A DNA stretch of 6,287 nt from contig CAMYLW010000330.1 of NCBI GenBank assembly GCA_947259475.1, positions 1 to 6,287 of the forward strand, in the 5' to 3' direction. Within the stretch, counting starts at the first letter, position 1. Every line of letters starts with the position of its first letter. Below, one piece after another: positions 5,934-6,287 of this stretch. A model generated the notes under the pieces. That model searched no databases, had not been told where the DNA came from, and saw only the letters and a program-made list of their open reading frames with translations. This DNA is from Thermodesulfobacteriota bacterium (lineage in GTDB: Bacteria; Desulfobacterota; Syntrophobacteria; BM002). The position numbers were made by a program, and so were the translations under genes.

Positions 5934-6105
5934 TCTCCTCAAAGGCAAATCTGGCAGGACCACCCCTTGTTCCGCCTAAACCGGATCAGTTGTCCGTTGC
6001 CGATGCGTTTCTCGCTTCCCTTGACTTCACTTCCAGGGCTCCTGAGACGGACGCTGTCCCCTCTGTGGTTAGAATCCTTTCAGGTTGCTGCGCCCTCAAA
6101 AAGAA
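5934..6105. other. Non-coding gap between the terminator and the carD promoter
   Basis: No convincing gene, RNA or promoter was found here. A lone 12-base copy (5986-5997) of the GTCCGTTGT phrase from the convergent gap is the only recognisable feature. Short open frames on both strands lack ribosome binding sites and familiar protein sequence. Confidence 0.5.
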
Positions 6106-6130
6106 AGGGGGCGGCTCCTAGCCGCCCCCT
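6092..6130 (-). terminator. Strong intrinsic terminator of a gene entering from the right edge
   Basis: AGGGGGCGGCT (6106-6116) and AGCCGCCCCCT (6120-6130) form a perfect 11-bp GC-rich stem with a 3-nt loop. On the minus strand the stem is followed at once by TTTCTTTTT. The T-run is on one side only, so it ends transcription coming from the right and isolates the carD unit from it. Confidence 0.9.
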
Positions 6131-6158
6131 CCAAGTCTGGAATCAGATGGTGGGGTCT

Positions 6159-6287
6159 CTAGCCCGGATATTTCATCACGCCCCGGCGTGACTGCGACCG
6201 CGGATAGGTCAGTCCTTCCGGGCGTCCTCGGATATCGGACCCTGCGACGTACTGTTCAAGTACGCCTCGGATCCAATCCCGCGGTAT
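6159..6287 (-). other. Palindrome-rich right end: partial C-terminal gene fragment or dispersed element
   Basis: One minus-strand frame is open from the right edge for 42 codons and stops with TAG at 6161-6159, 28 bases before the terminator stem. Its end reads RRGVMKYPG. This would suit the tail of a gene lying mostly outside the window, but no family was recognised, and the Arg-rich composition is what GC-rich non-coding DNA also gives. The same bases carry exact short palindromes: TCACGC/GCGTGA (6176-6191, 4-nt loop) and CGTACT/AGTACG (6247-6263). CCTCGGAT occurs twice (6226 and 6265), and ACCGCGG (6197-6203) is inverted at 6279-6285. That pattern fits a structured RNA or REP-like repeat. 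I cannot decide between the two. Confidence 0.4.

Noticed and set aside
5967..6191. 74-codon open frame on the plus strand near the right end
   Set aside because: It reads through the minus-strand terminator hairpin and shows no conserved protein sequence.
6197..6285. tRNA-like fold between the ACCGCGG inverted arms, with GTTCAA inside
   Set aside because: The arms rest on a self-palindromic CCGCGG, no anticodon arm or D-arm could be placed, and the T-arm stem does not pair.

Overview
This 6.3 kb window looks like chromosomal DNA from a Desulfobacterota-type bacterium (the former Deltaproteobacteria). That is an inference. It rests on a PpiD/SurA-type foldase with the long architecture common in that group, a CarD/CdnL regulator next to a membrane-anchored PIN-TRAM protein, and intergenic gaps filled with inverted phrase repeats (GTTAT/ATAAC and GTCCGTTGT/ACAACGGAC). 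No phage, transposase, CRISPR, rRNA or tRNA gene is visible.

Layout. Positions 1-206 are an AT-rich gap with an imperfect inverted repeat, a candidate sigma-70 promoter and a perfect 11-bp hairpin. It leads into the only plus-strand gene, a periplasmic PpiD/SurA-type foldase (207-1979). A convergent gap (1980-2111) with an imperfect hairpin separates this from a minus-strand series, read right to left: carD (5654-5166), a YacL-like PIN-TRAM membrane protein (5021-3993), an RluD-family pseudouridine synthase (3818-2829) and coaE (2738-2112). Upstream of carD lies a 450-bp non-coding stretch with a candidate extended -10 promoter and a long leader of about 230 nt with hairpins. A strong intrinsic terminator at 6106-6130 closes a minus-strand transcript that enters from beyond the right edge. 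The last 130 bases are either the tail of that gene or a palindrome-rich element.

How the genes fit together. CarD acts on RNA polymerase at promoter opening, the PIN-TRAM protein is a predicted membrane-tethered RNase or RNA-binding protein, RluD modifies 23S rRNA, and CoaE makes coenzyme A. The minus-strand series is therefore a housekeeping group weighted towards RNA synthesis and ribosome function. The foldase acts on proteins crossing or leaving the inner membrane.

The most notable points are two in-frame changes inside otherwise normal genes. The foldase seems to lack the centre of its parvulin domain, with the first part of the domain joined directly to the last strand. The RluD-family gene carries a perfect 24-bp tandem duplication just before its TGRTHQIR motif. 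I found no clear evidence of a new multi-gene system; the other unusual signals are in the gaps.
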